DNA from: Mikania micrantha
Taxonomy: Eukaryota; Streptophyta; Magnoliopsida; Asterales; Asteraceae
Assembly: GCA_009363875.1 (NCBI GenBank)
Contig: CM018690.1
Span: forward strand, 36,771,445 to 36,835,444
Direction: 5' to 3'
DNA length: 64,000 nucleotides
Every line of letters begins with the position of its first letter. Position 1 is the stretch's first letter. This document shows positions 1 to 11,590 of the stretch, piece after piece. A program made the position numbers and the translations under genes. Under the pieces are notes generated by a model. It worked only from the letters and a program-made list of their open reading frames with translations, was not told the DNA's origin and did no database searches.

Positions 1-1246
1 TTTTAATTTTATTTTTACAGCAAAATATATAATTTTTAGATGTTGCTACTTGCTAGTACTTGCTACCTGCGAGGCTGCGACTTCAATTTTGGCTTTTAAA
101 ACGCTCTCATAAAGTGGTTGTTCTTCCAAACCAACCCCCTCCGTCCTCCGCCGCTGTTAGTCTGCCGTCGTGTCGTCGCCGGTGAACTCCCCATTTGCTG
201 CAATCGACAATCCAACACTGTTATCGCGGCTTTATGATTACGAACTTTCAACTGCATGCCTTGAAAACAAGATTTATTTATTTTATTTGATTTTCCTTTA
301 CACTCGAAACCCTAATTTTTTCTTTCCTGCAATCCTCCCTTTTATTCGTGAGTTCCGCAAGCGCGTTTCCATCAATCAACAGAACAAGAAACTGGTACTT
401 AATCTTGATTCGTTTGTATCTGCATGTACGGATGTACCGTAACATTCAGTTTGATTTCCCTTCCTTTTATTTTTCTTTTTTTTTTTTTTCATGTGTAGGG
501 TTTATCATAGCTAAATCGGTTTTCATTTGAAAAGCAAGAGTGACGTTTCTTGAAATGTACTACGTATTTTTGATCTTAAACTGCAAAAGATTCACCTCAA
601 ACTTATTGAGGGATGTAAATTTTTGATAATGATAGGAATTTTACTTCAAATTTCTTGATTTGTGCAGTTCAAAAATCTTCTTGATTTTTTTCAATAATTT
701 TTCTCTTTTAGGTTTATACTTGGTTGTTTGCTTTAATTAGCACTAAAAATTTGTTAGTTCTACTATTACTGGGATTCATTAGTCAGCTTCTGTCAACATT
801 TGTCTGATTATGCCTTTTTGTATGTTTTCTATTATATGGATGGTTTGTTGCATAAGTTAATATGTTGGGTGTACTGCTGCTACCTTTTGGTTAGTTGTTG
901 CCTTTTCCATTCCATTCCATTCAATTTCATGTTTATTGTGTATCTTGTGTGTTGGTAGTGTCACACACAGATAATAAGAATATTTCCATAGGCATATATT
1001 TGTGATTGTTATAACTTTCTCAATGTATTTGTTGTTAACTTTATTCAAATGCAATCTATATTTTAAGATGCTGTAATCTTTTATATATTTTTCTTTATCA
1101 TGTTGCACTTTATAGTGCAATTATGCATGACTAATTTCCATTATGATAATAAAGATACAGATTCTAGTTAATGGCAGGTATAGCCAACTGGTGGTAGCAT
1201 ACTAAGCTACTTTTCTGATTCACTTGCAGTGAATGATATAATCTTG
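1..1246 (+). promoter_or_regulatory. MORC gene promoter, 5' leader and first intron(s)
   Basis: This stretch precedes the MORC coding exons. A pyrimidine-rich, more GC-rich part at about 100-200 followed by TA-rich DNA looks like transcribed leader. The acceptor CACTTGCAG ends at 1229, so at least one intron probably lies between a non-coding first exon (roughly within 100-440) and the exon starting at 1230. I could not place the first donor or the transcription start. A reading frame beginning with GTG at 170 has no MORC-like residues, so I treat it as leader. A short upstream ATG at 1233 is followed at once by a stop (ATG ATA TAA). Confidence 0.45.
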
Positions 1247-4200
1247 ATGGACATTACTGAGTTTTTTAGTGATTATGTTCAAGATGAAGTGGATACAGTA
1301 GCTGTGAAGCTGGAAAAAGATCTAGGTGAGGCTCCAGGACAACAAAAACAAAACTACAATGAAGAAAACAGAAGCTCTACAGGCACCAGTGTGTTAGATC
1401 AAGAACAGTCACCAGCAGATGATGCAAATCTTTGTTCCACATCACCAGTTTCCGCTGCACCACTTTGTAGACAATTCTGGAAAGCTGGGACTTACAATGA
1501 TGATATTACTCCAAAGTCCACAACTAAATGTATTACCTATTTTCTTACTAATATACTATTTAACTTATGTTTATATATTTCTGCCATTTTAATGATTTGG
1601 AATGTCTATGACAGCGGGTTCTAGTTATCTACACATACACCCAAAATTCCTTCATTCGAATGCTACTTCTCATAAATGGGCATTTGGTGGTATGTCGAGG
1701 CTAACTCATTCTTTGTTTTATTTGATTGCAAGATTTGACCTGTCTAATGAGTTATGTTATTTGCATGTGCAGCTATTGCTGAGCTTATTGACAATGCTGT
1801 GGATGAGGTAATGAGCTTTAGTATTCTATTCTCTCTTTTGTGATTTATGTTATGTTGGCATTTGATTCAATGTTTTGGTACATATCGTATCTTGTAGATA
1901 CAAAATGGCGCTACTTATGTAATTATAGACAAAACTATTAACCCAAGAAGTGGAGGTACAGCATTGCTAATACAAGGTAAAAGAATTTGTAGATGAATAA
2001 TTTTTTTGCGTCTTTTGGTTTCTATTTGGTGCATAATATGCTTTTGAGGTAGTGACATTAATTATTGAATTTAGATGATGGTGGTGGGATGGATCCGGAA
2101 GCAATGCGCCATTGTTTGAGTTTTGGATTTTCAGATAAGAAGTCAAAATTGGCTATTGGGAAGTGTATGTTTTCTTGATATTTAACTTTAATTGTCATTT
2201 TTCTTTGTTTGTTTTGTCCGTTCATTTTGATTGGTTGACTTGTAGACACGTTCAGATGGAAATGGTTTCAAGACCAGCACAATGAGGCTTGGAGCAGATG
2301 TGATAGTTTTCAGCCGTTACTTAACTAACAGGTTTGACTTTTGTTGATTTTGTGAGCATCAATAGATCTTTAATGTATTTTTTGTTTATTTATGTGGATA
2401 AAAGTTATCTTCTGATGATTTTTTTTTGTTTATGATCAGCACATTGACCCAAAGTATTGGACTTTTATCATATACATTCTTAACCCGAGCAGGCTATGAC
2501 AGGATAGTAGTCCCGATGGTGTGAATATATTTCAATTTGTTTTACTATATTTTACAAAGATGCATTATGAATAAAATGAAAATATTTATTTCTGTAATAT
2601 TATGCAGGTTCATTACCAGTTCAACTTTATGACAGGAACTTTTGATCCCCTACATTCACAAAGTAACGAAAACCCTAATTCGAACCTATCTGTTATTTTG
2701 AAATGGTCCCCATATTCAACAGAAGAAGAGCTACTGAAGCAAGTAAGTTTGGTTACAGTTGATTCTACTATTAGTAAGTTACTATTTTAAATTAATACAT
2801 AACAATATTGTGATGTTTAGTTTGAAGATGTTGGTTCTCATGGCACGAAAGTCATCATATACAATTTATGGCTTGATGGTGATGGTAACATGGAGCTTGA
2901 TTTTGAGCTGGATCCTAAGGTTTTAATCCTATTGCTTCTTTGTTTCCACACATTATATGTGCTGCATATTCATCTATGCATATGATTGAATAATTTTATT
3001 CAGGATATCTGTATTACATGGGATGGAAAAAGTAAAACAAAAGAAAGTTCCCGTATGGCAGCAACTGACCAACATATTGCGAATCGACTTCGTTATTCTC
3101 TCCGTGTAACTTTTCCTATTAATTTTTTACCATTGTCATTCTACTTACCGTGGAATTTTATTTTTGATTTTCTATATTTTGATCCTATTTCAGGCTTACT
3201 TGTCCGTTTTGTATTTAAAATTATCGGAAAATTTTGCAATGGTATTGCGAGGGGACGTTGTTCTCTATCATAATATTGCTAATGACTTGAAGCACACAGA
3301 ATTTATCATGTATAAACCTCAAAGTGGGGGAAATGCTGAGGTTGTATTATAGTAATATACACTTAAATATTTGCCGATTTTAAATCACAATATGTATTAA
3401 TAACATTTATTCATGGTTGAATCATATGATAAGCTCAGGGTACAGTGGTTACAACAATAGGGTTTGACAAGGAGGCACCAAATGTTAGTGTGCATGGATT
3501 TAATGTCTACCACAAGAACCGGTTGATACTGGTGATCAACACTCATCCCTTTAGTCAAATTTAAATTTTCAAAATCTTTGAATTTTAGAAGGGGGCCTTT
3601 TTGTTTATTGTTTTGCAAAATTAATGTGCTTTTTTTTACAGCCATTTCAACCTGTAGTACTTTTTGCTGACAGCCGAGGCAGAGGTGTTATTGGTAAGTT
3701 TTTTGTGCACTTGCCTTTTTTTTCTCTTTCTAAGAGTTTGTTTCATATTTAACAATTCAAATGATTTCTTATAGGTGTTCTTGAAGCAAATTTTATTGAA
3801 CCTACCCACAATAAGCAAGATTTTGAGAAAACTTCACTTTTTCAAAAACTTGTAGCTCGGTTGAAAGAAATGACATGGGAATACTGGTAAGTGTCGTCTT
3901 GATTTGAGAGTAGTATATACACTATCCTTTTAAAAAGTTTCTTTATACTAATTTAATACTTAACTTCAGGGATTATCACTGCGGGCTGATTGGGTATCAA
4001 ATCAAGAAAAAAGCCCGCCCCCCATCAGATAGTCCAGGTTCATCTAATTTCGTTCATCAGCACATTGAAGATTTTTCTATTCGTAGGAGAGGTTCTTCTG
4101 ATGGTGGGCCCACTAAAAGAGCACCATTTATAGCTACTGTAAACAGCAAGACTGCTCTTTATTCTAACTCCCCATTTGTAAAACCAGTAGAATTAAAACA

Positions 4201-5229
4201 AAGCTTTCCTCCAGGTTTCAAACAAGGTAAGAAGTAATTAAACAAAAATTTTTAAAAAAATCAGTTTTGTTAGTTTATTCTATTTCATCATGTGTGCATC
4301 ATGAATGTTTTAAAGGGTCAAATCTGAAAAGGAAGTTGACAGAAGAGTCTCAAAGCTTGAAGTCAGAGTTGGTAAATGTTGGCTCTAATATGGTAATTTA
4401 GCATTTTTTGCTTTTTCATGTGAAAGATTGGCATTCATTTATGGGTGCATTATTATTATTTTTTTATTTTCATGTGATTATTTATGTGTAGACTGATATG
4501 GGAAACGATGGAGGAGCTATTAAGGTCATAGATGAAAACAAAAAACTCAAAGCCCAGTGAGTATACTTTATATATATATCCTACCCTTTTTCTTCCTTTA
4601 AAAAATCATCATGATATTTTGATATTTTCTAGTTGCGGATGATAGAATCTTGATGCATTTCAATTATTTCATTGTTCTTTTTCAGATGCTTGGAGTTTGA
4701 GAAGGCAGAAGAAGAGCTTACAAACAAGGTAAACATGATCCCATAATTTTGTATATAAATGCATACAAGTCTTTTTGCCTAACCTGTGAGTCGGGTAATA
4801 TCATAAAAAAATTGTTGAAAAGGAAAAGGGTTGAAAGTTTTCCATAACCTAATCATTTTAAAAAAAAAGTTTTTATAGGCGTGTTTTAACACATCCCTAA
4901 TCATAACATGCTAAATAAAAAATAAAGTAAAAAAACAAAAAAAAAACAGTGTTTGTTCAATCCAAACATGTTTACAGGTACGACATGGTTCCCTCTTTTG
5001 ACTTGTGATGTGATCTCTTGCGTTGACCAGGGGTTCCAGCAATGTTTGACTTTGTGACTGATGAAAATTAAAAATATGAGAATTTCGATTGAGACGGTTC
5101 TTGTTTATTTGTTTGTATTTATGACAGGTGACACAGCTTGAAAGGGAACTGGGAAATGCCAAAGCAGAGTATGCTCGAATTTTGGGTGAATTGATGGAAG
5201 TGGAGACAGTAGTGAAGGAGGAAAACTAA
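1247..5229 (+). CDS. MORC-family GHKL ATPase (MORC4/7-like), 19 coding exons
   Basis: This is a plant Microrchidia ATPase, a nuclear protein family that compacts chromatin and supports RNA-directed DNA methylation and transposon silencing. I read exons at 1247-1529, 1615-1689, 1773-1807, 1898-1976, 2075-2164, 2256-2331, 2440-2518, 2608-2742, 2821-2919, 3004-3105, 3194-3340, 3439-3531, 3642-3693, 3775-3886, 3970-4226, 4316-4392, 4492-4556, 4686-4728 and 5128-5229. All introns are GT-AG and the exons sum to 2,001 nt (666 residues), a usual plant MORC length. The GHKL motifs are ELIDNAVDE (about residue 123), DDGGGMD (about 158) and YGNGFKTSTMRLG (about 188). The S5-fold region follows, with YHKNRL and ADSRGRGVIG, then a basic KRK segment near 570 and a C-terminal coiled coil from about 597. 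No catalytic residue is missing. The ATG at 1247 is the first in-frame Met after the acceptor; an upstream exon could add residues or supply a split start codon. Assignment to the MORC4/7 clade rests on my recognition of the CRQFWKAG and ATSHKWAFG contexts. Confidence 0.9.
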
Positions 5230-5687
5230 TATTATGTTAATATTAGTGTGTTTGTGTATTAGTATTTATATTATAACGTAGGAAATCAATTGATTATAAG
5301 AATCCCACATTTTGAATTTAACCTGGGATCTTTGAAGTATTTGCCAGCCCTGTTGCCACTGCCACTCCATAACATTTAGTCTCATAACTTTTTATTGTTT
5401 GTGTTTTTGTGTTGACTTTGTAACAGTCATGTGGTAAATGGACATGGGTTCAACTTTGATGGGCTTACATGTTATTTTGATCATTTTTTTAAAGATACAA
5501 GAGATCCAAAGTCCATTATGTCGGCTCCAAAATGGGCTCACATAAGCAGGCTCCTGTCATTCAACAAAAAAATGCAATCATAACTCTTTGTTGTCCTCTT
5601 ACTTTGCTCAACTGTGGAGGTCTCTTGGAGTCTTGGGTGTCTGATTCGATCAGTCTTGTAATGAAGTAAACTCCGATCTTTGACTAA
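5230..5687. other. MORC 3' UTR and intergenic DNA
   Basis: Non-coding DNA downstream of the MORC stop, presumably with its 3' UTR in the first 200-300 bp. I see no convincing ORF or RNA gene. Confidence 0.5.
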
Positions 5688-6092
5688 GGCCTTGTTTGTT
5701 TTTTTTATAAAAGGTCTACGCAGCCTTTTTTGTCCGTGTCGGTGTCGGTGTCGGTGTCGTGTAGACCACATGTAGACGTTGACATCTGCAAATTGTTTGT
5801 TTCTTCGAAGACGTTTCATTAATTGCAGATGTGGACTAATCACTTCTAGGAATTTTTGCGCAACCCCACCGCCGCCCGCCACCGCCGGTCACCCCCACCA
5901 CCTCCACCACTGTCGGCCACCCCCATCACCCCGCACTGTATATCACTTTCAATTTATTTTAAGAGTCAACAAACGTTAACAAATATTCTTTTTGCAAACT
6001 GCAGGTATTTAGTCAATCTCTTCTCCTACAGATGTCTATATATTTGGTCTGTAGATTGCAGACATTTTACCTCTTAAAAAACAAACACCACC
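5688..6092. mobile_element. Tourist-like MITE (PIF/Harbinger type), 405 bp
   Basis: The ends are imperfect inverted repeats: GGCCTTGTTTGTTTTTT on the left and, read from the other strand, GGTGGTGTTTGTTTTTT on the right. A TAA trinucleotide lies directly outside both ends (5685-5687 and 6093-6095), matching the 3-bp TWA duplication of PIF/Harbinger elements. The interior has no transposase but holds a short GGTGTC run (about 5740-5760) and a GC-rich CCACC-rich patch (5860-5935). It is non-autonomous. Confidence 0.65.
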
Positions 6093-6138
6093 TAAGAAAA
6101 GTTTGTCACGACATCACAACATCACCCCCTCTCCTAAG

Positions 6139-6851
6139 CAGTGGCGTACCTACTTGAAGCTCCGGGGGGGCGGCCGCCCACCCTGAAATTTTTTTTTAGT
6201 AGTATATATATGTTAAAATCCCGATCGCCCCCCGTAAAATTTTGCAATCGCCCCCATTGAAATTTTAATTTCGAAGTGTTCATTAATAAATTAAGTTGAA
6301 AAATGCCCAACCAATAATTTAAACCCAATGTAAAATTAAATTTAGTATTAATTATAATAAGTCAAATAACCACTAAACCGGTTAAAAACTGATTAAACCG
6401 AACTCCATCGAATATACCAATTAAAAACCGAATAAACCGATCCAAATAAACCGAATTTAACCTTATATATTATAAAGATAACAAATTTAAATCTGAATTC
6501 GCTTTAATTGGTTAATCAAAAAAAACTGAATTCAAAAAATATTTGGAACCGATAACCGACTTGAAACCGAAATTCAGATACAGTTAGGAACCGACTTTAG
6601 AATTAGGATACAGTTAGGAACTAAACCGAATTCAAAATTCGGTTTGTTTTTCGGTTACGAATACGGTTATGAATTTTCAGGGCCGTCCCTGACTAGCCTA
6701 TTATATAAAATATATTATTAATTTTAATAAGCTATTAACATAATATTTGAAGTTAGATTTGTGTAATCGAATTGAATATGAGAATTTAAGCGATAGTTGT
6801 ATTTGTTTTTTACAGAAAGAGTTACTTAGGAACGTCTCTTTATACGTTGTT

Positions 6852-6890
<39 letters not shown>

Positions 6891-7073
6891 AAAACCACGT
6901 AATGAACAACTTTAGATGTATTGTATTTTCATTATATCTTTATATATGGAATTTAGTATAATTATTTTTTTTAAAATAACCCGACCCGATCCGATCCGTC
7001 CAACCCAACTTGAACACCAACGAACCTAAAAAATTTCCGCCCCCCATGAAAAATATTTCTGGGTCTGCCAGTG
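6139..7073. mobile_element. Non-autonomous hAT-like element, 935 bp
   Basis: A perfect 8-bp duplication CTCCTAAG flanks the element (6131-6138 and 7074-7081). The termini are imperfect inverted repeats, CAGTGGCGTACC at the left and CACTGGCAGACC read inward from the right, followed on both sides by C/G-rich runs. An 8-bp duplication with CAGTG termini is typical of plant hAT transposons. The inside is AT-rich with repeated AACCGA/CCGAATT words and an AT dinucleotide run at about 6857-6886. No transposase remains. A second terminus-like string, CAGGGCCGTCCCTGA near 6679, may mark an older element inside. Confidence 0.75.
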
Positions 7074-7081
7074 CTCCTAAG

Positions 7082-8015
7082 ACGTTAAAAAAATGATAAA
7101 ATGAATTACTTATGCCAACAACATTATATATTTTAAGTTGTCGATTCAAAGCTACACTGGCTGGTTGCAAGTCTAATATCAAATTTGGGCATTATAATTC
7201 TTAAACTTAACTTTGTCTTTGCTTCATCTGATTTAGTTCAAATATCGTTTTTTATTCAAAAGATTCAACTCAGATGGTTCAAATTAATTTTTTGAATTGT
7301 TTTGAATATAAAATGATATTTAAATCAAACCAAATCTGTAGTGAAAATTAATTATCATTCATCTACGTGCATATCATCCCTTGTAATATTGGATTGTATT
7401 TAGTTTGATGTATATGAGAATAAAGATTATAGTTTTCAGTCATAACAAAATCATATATTATTTAGACTCGAACAACAATAACAAGCATACACAGTAAAAA
7501 TCTCACTTAGAGTAGGGTCTATAGCGGAAGGACAAAGACAAACCTTACCTCTATCCTAGTTGAGATATATGGAATATTATTTACCTTTTCTTTTGTGATT
7601 TTATAAAAAAAGTAACATTCATTATATTGTCTATTTTCAAAATAGGTCCTAATATTTGTACAATTGATATTGGTACACTAGTGTACTAATAACACATCAT
7701 TTTTGTAATTTTTAATGTTTAAAAATATTTAACAAATATGCATAAGTAAAAGTTATGTGAGAAATTAAGAGTGATATGATTGATTTGAATTAAGTATGAT
7801 ATATAAATGATGAGAATGATGCATGAATATTATAACATTTTCTAAAACATTTTTTAAAATATAAAACATATTATTATTATTAGAAATATCATATATCAGC
7901 AACCAACATCTTTTAAGTTAAAAATGGGATACATGCCAGCTGTGAAGTTTGGTAAGTGAATCATTACATTTAGAAATAGTTAGGTATTATTATTGCTATT
8001 AATTATTAGTATCAT
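7082..8015. other. Intergenic DNA with a possible SINE fragment
   Basis: AT-rich sequence without a supported gene. The stretch at about 7468-7560, with AACAACAATAACAAGC, AGTAGGGTCT and AAACCTTACCTCTATCC words, resembles the 3' part of plant SINEs of the TS/Au type. That resemblance is from memory and only a fragment is present. Confidence 0.3.
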
Positions 8016-8018
8016 TCA

Positions 8019-8241
8019 GGGGTTGTTTGTTTGCATCTGAATGACATTAAGAGGTTACCTATGAATGGTTCGTAACCTCTTAACCATTCAGACTTAGGGT
8101 TACCTCTTAACTATTCAGAGGTTATGAACCATTACCAACCTCTTAACCATTCAGACTTAAGGATACTTTTTAACCATTCAGATGCTATGAACCATTAAGA
8201 GGCAACCTCTGAATGAGATTAAGAGGCTACCAAACATGGCC
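8019..8241. mobile_element. Tourist-like MITE, 223 bp
   Basis: The termini GGGGTTGTTTGTTTGC and (inward from the right) GGCCATGTTTGGTAGC form an imperfect inverted repeat that extends to about 36 bp. The trinucleotide TCA flanks both ends (8016-8018 and 8242-8244). The interior is built of alternating CCATTCAG / CTGAATGG and TTAAGAGG words in both orientations, so the whole sequence can fold on itself. There is no coding capacity. Confidence 0.6.
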
Positions 8242-8493
8242 TCAGTAATTTGTACTCTTAATAAGTAATTATTACAACTTGAAATAAATTATATGTAATA
8301 ATAATAATAATAATAGTAATAGTAAATTACGATTTTGCCGTAACTAAAGTCTTTTATCAAATTCAACTCAAAGCAAAATTTTATAATAACAAAGCCTTCA
8401 AATAACTAAAAGTTTTGACCTTTTATGCAACTGAAAATATTAAATGCTATGTGATGAAAAAAATAAAAAAATAAACACACAAGGGTCAAAACC

Positions 8494-8621
8494 AATGTTT
8501 TCAAAACCGGACCGAATGTTGAACCAGACGTCTGGCTGGTTAATGTTTAAACAAACATAAACATGTTAAAAAAATACATGATTTGGTTTTAATATTTCAT
8601 TATATAGATTTTAGTTAAAAA
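8494..8621. mobile_element. Left part of an older small element split by the gypsy insertion
   Basis: AATGTTTTCAAAACCGG at 8494 is mirrored, on the other strand, by AATGGTTTTCGGAACCGG ending at 44205. If the 35-kb gypsy element and one AAACA duplication are removed, these two ends bound a unit of roughly 250 bp. I found no clear target duplication, so the class is unknown. Confidence 0.35.
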
Positions 8622-8626
8622 AAACA

Positions 8627-11555
8627 TGTCACACCCCCAAATTCCCACTCGTGGTGTCAGTCCACGTGGGTGTGACGTGTCCAGAATCACAGCTCAAGGT
8701 CATATAGAACAACTCTATATGCGTTTACAAATCCAAGTTTGACACATACACTTGATAAAATAGTTTGCAGCGGAAAATAAAGTTATCATAACATAGCAGC
8801 GGAAATCAATAAGCCAAATCATGCAGCGGAAAATAGTAAGTTTAATACAACATTGTCTTAACAGCGAAAGTTAAATTGTTTTCGAAAACTAATCATAAAC
8901 AGAAATGCATGAGGTTCCTAATGCTCGTTCCTTAGTGTGCGCATTCCTGTTATCCATAGCTTGCTAGTTACCTGAGAATACAAGTTTAAAAAGTGTCAAC
9001 ACAATGGTTGGTGAGTTCACAGGTTTTGATATACATATAGTAATAAAAGTGTGTCATGCTGTTTATCAATGTTAGTACCGAGCCCTAGGCCCAAAGTGTC
9101 AGTGCGTCACTACCGAACTAGACTTGTTTGTCCTTGCCTCCGCTATGTCTCGTATGCATAGCAAGTTAGGTCAGAGTTTGCACGGGTTATGACATCCAGT
9201 CAACATAGTGCCCCGTGGGGTTAGTCATTCCCTAATGGATCCATCCAAATCTACCACGTTGTTCGTACATTAACGGTAAGACTTTGTGAGGGCTTAATAC
9301 GAGTTCAACACTTAATGTTTGTCCAATAAACCAGCATACACAAAAATGTTTGTACAGTAATAGATGTTTGACTCGATGCAACTAGTATTCTCCCCCTATT
9401 TAAAAGCGTTTGAAAAAGAGTAAAGAGGGGCAGTAAACTCACCTTAGTGATATGATTGTACGTAAGCGTAAGCTCCTGAGTTGTCGTGTAGCACGTCGGT
9501 CACCGGCAACCTATATCGTATACCGTACGTGAGTTCGTGTATGTGACCGTGCTAGTGTCGTTGTTAGTGCTCGTGTTTGTGCCCAACAACCCTTGGTTGT
9601 TCATGTTTGTCCGTGTCGGTCCACAATGACCGTGTTTGCTCGTGTTGGTCTACATTGACCGTGTTTGACCATGTTTGACCGTGTTTGACCAAAGTTGACC
9701 GTGTCAAGTCAACGACCCGTTGGTGAACCGTGTGACGGTTTGTGAATCGTGTAGCAGTCGTGTAAGTGCTCGTCGTGTGCAAAACGCGCAAGTCGCGTCT
9801 ATGGACAACTTACTATTTATAGTAAGTCTCCATTTTTGAAAAGTTCACAAAGCATAACAGTTTTAAAGTTCTAGCATGCTCGTTAGTCCTATGTGATCAT
9901 GTTAACACATAACACATCATCATACAAAGTCACATAAGTTGTTTATAACAAGTTAGCACATAAAAGTTTCCTAAAATGGAAAGTTTCCATTTTTGGCATA
10001 CGTGACATCGGAAACCATCTATCTTAGCATCTAAACATCATATTAAAACATATTAAGACATTTAGAATGCTCGAATCATCCATCATGTTTACGAATCGGT
10101 TTTTCTGAAAATAAAGTTACTATAAATAGTAACTTTGTTGTTTTTGTAATAAAATGACCATTTTAACATTTCTAAACTATTTCCATATCATCGTTCATAA
10201 TAATAAGCCATTTACTATCATCTAAACATGCTCATGTAGCCAACCTTATCATCAATCAATATTTTGCCTACAAAAGTTACTAAAAATAGTAACTATGCTA
10301 AATGTGACCAAAATCAATATCCAAATCACCTTCTAATCATAAATATTATCCTAATAACATTCTAATAGCAATCCATAAGCATGCATGACACCAAATATCA
10401 TTTATATCATCATTTCTTAAATAAAAGTTTCTATTAATAGAAAGTTTATGAAAAATCAACATTTTAACCATTTTAACCAAATCTAACTATGAAATCTTCT
10501 TCTAATATCATCAAGACACATATCTACCTGATCAAAATCATCCCCATAATCATGGATCATACATGCATGGCAATATTTCCACATTTCAAGACCAAATCAT
10601 ACATTTCAAAGACACACATCATCATGGATCGTCACAAAGCTTAATCCAAACATCTTAGATCATCATTTATCATGGAAATATCAACAAACCCAGATTCAAA
10701 TGGGTGAAAATTCGTGCATGTGAACCATGAGTGTTTGCATGTGAGTTTTACTCATGCATGTGTGTGTATCGATGTGAAAAACGAATTTTAACCATGAGAG
10801 CTACCTCAAAGGGGTCAAGAACTGATGAATGGTGATGTTAGCAGCTTCTGGACAACTGGTTTGAACAGGATTGAAGTGGTGGTGATGGTCTTCAAGTTCC
10901 ACAATCTTTCTTCAAGCTCCCAAGCCTTCAACCCCCTAAGTTTGGAGCTTCAAAGGAGCTCCAATGGCTGCTAATGGTGGTTTTAGAGTGTAGAAGACGA
11001 ACTCAGTCGCTCAATGGCGTGTAAAACCGAAAGAAATGATGGTATGGGATAGCATAGGTATGATTGTCTTGGTTTAATAAAGATATTGTCGACTGGGCGG
11101 TGTCGCGTACCGCGGAGGATTTCGGGAGTCAAACCCCCGCGTTGTTGGTCGCGCACCGCGAATGGTCTTCTTGTTGGGCCATCGCGTACCGCGATGGGCC
11201 CCTGGAGAGCCCAATAAGCCTGTTTCAATGGGTTTGATCCGTTCGTCGCCGTTTTCACGCTTCCGAACTATCGTTTGGCCTCGTTCGAACTTCCTAGTTC
11301 AATGTGTGAGTGTTTCGTGAAGTTTCGAGTGTTGTGCTACACAATGTGCTTGACGTTCACCAACGTTCGTGTGTTTTGACACGTGTGTGCTGTTTGCCGA
11401 TAATTCTATGAATTATCCTGTTGTGTGTCAGTGTTCGTACTATCGTGCCACGTGTCACACTAAATTAATCTAATTCTAGTGCCACGTGTACAATAAGCAT
11501 TTAAATAAACATTTAAATAGTTATAAAGCTGACCTGGAAAATACGGGGTGTCACA
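8627..11555 (-). repeat. Element 1, 3' LTR (2,929 bp)
   Basis: Ends are TGTCACACCCCC at the left and CGGGGTGTCACA at the right (TG...CA). It matches 41120-44082 almost throughout. Compared with that copy it lacks 33 bp between two CGCGTACCGCGG words near 11110 and one 10-bp GACCGTGTTT unit near 9690, and has 9 bp more near 10450. The LTR contains five short palindromes about 150-160 bp apart (about 9808, 9963, 10113, 10273 and 10434) and a GACCGTGTTT mini-repeat at 9655-9710. Small reading frames here are not genes. Confidence 0.9.
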
Positions 11556-11566
11556 TCCTCCCCATG
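11556..11566 (-). other. Element 1 polypurine tract
   Basis: Read on the minus strand, CATGGGGAGGA directly precedes the 3' LTR, as expected for the plus-strand primer of reverse transcription. It follows the GAATTTCGGGACGAAATTC palindrome that overlaps the end of pol in both gypsy families of this window. Confidence 0.75.
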
Positions 11567-11590
11567 TTAGAAAGAATTTCGTCCCGAAAT

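Noticed and set aside
170..442. Open frame before the MORC exons
   Set aside because: It starts with GTG, has no MORC-like or domain-like residues and ends before the likely intron. It is better read as leader sequence.
5740..5760. GGTGTC repeats as a CRISPR-like or regulatory array
   Set aside because: Only about four 6-bp units without spacers inside a MITE; simple repeat slippage explains it.
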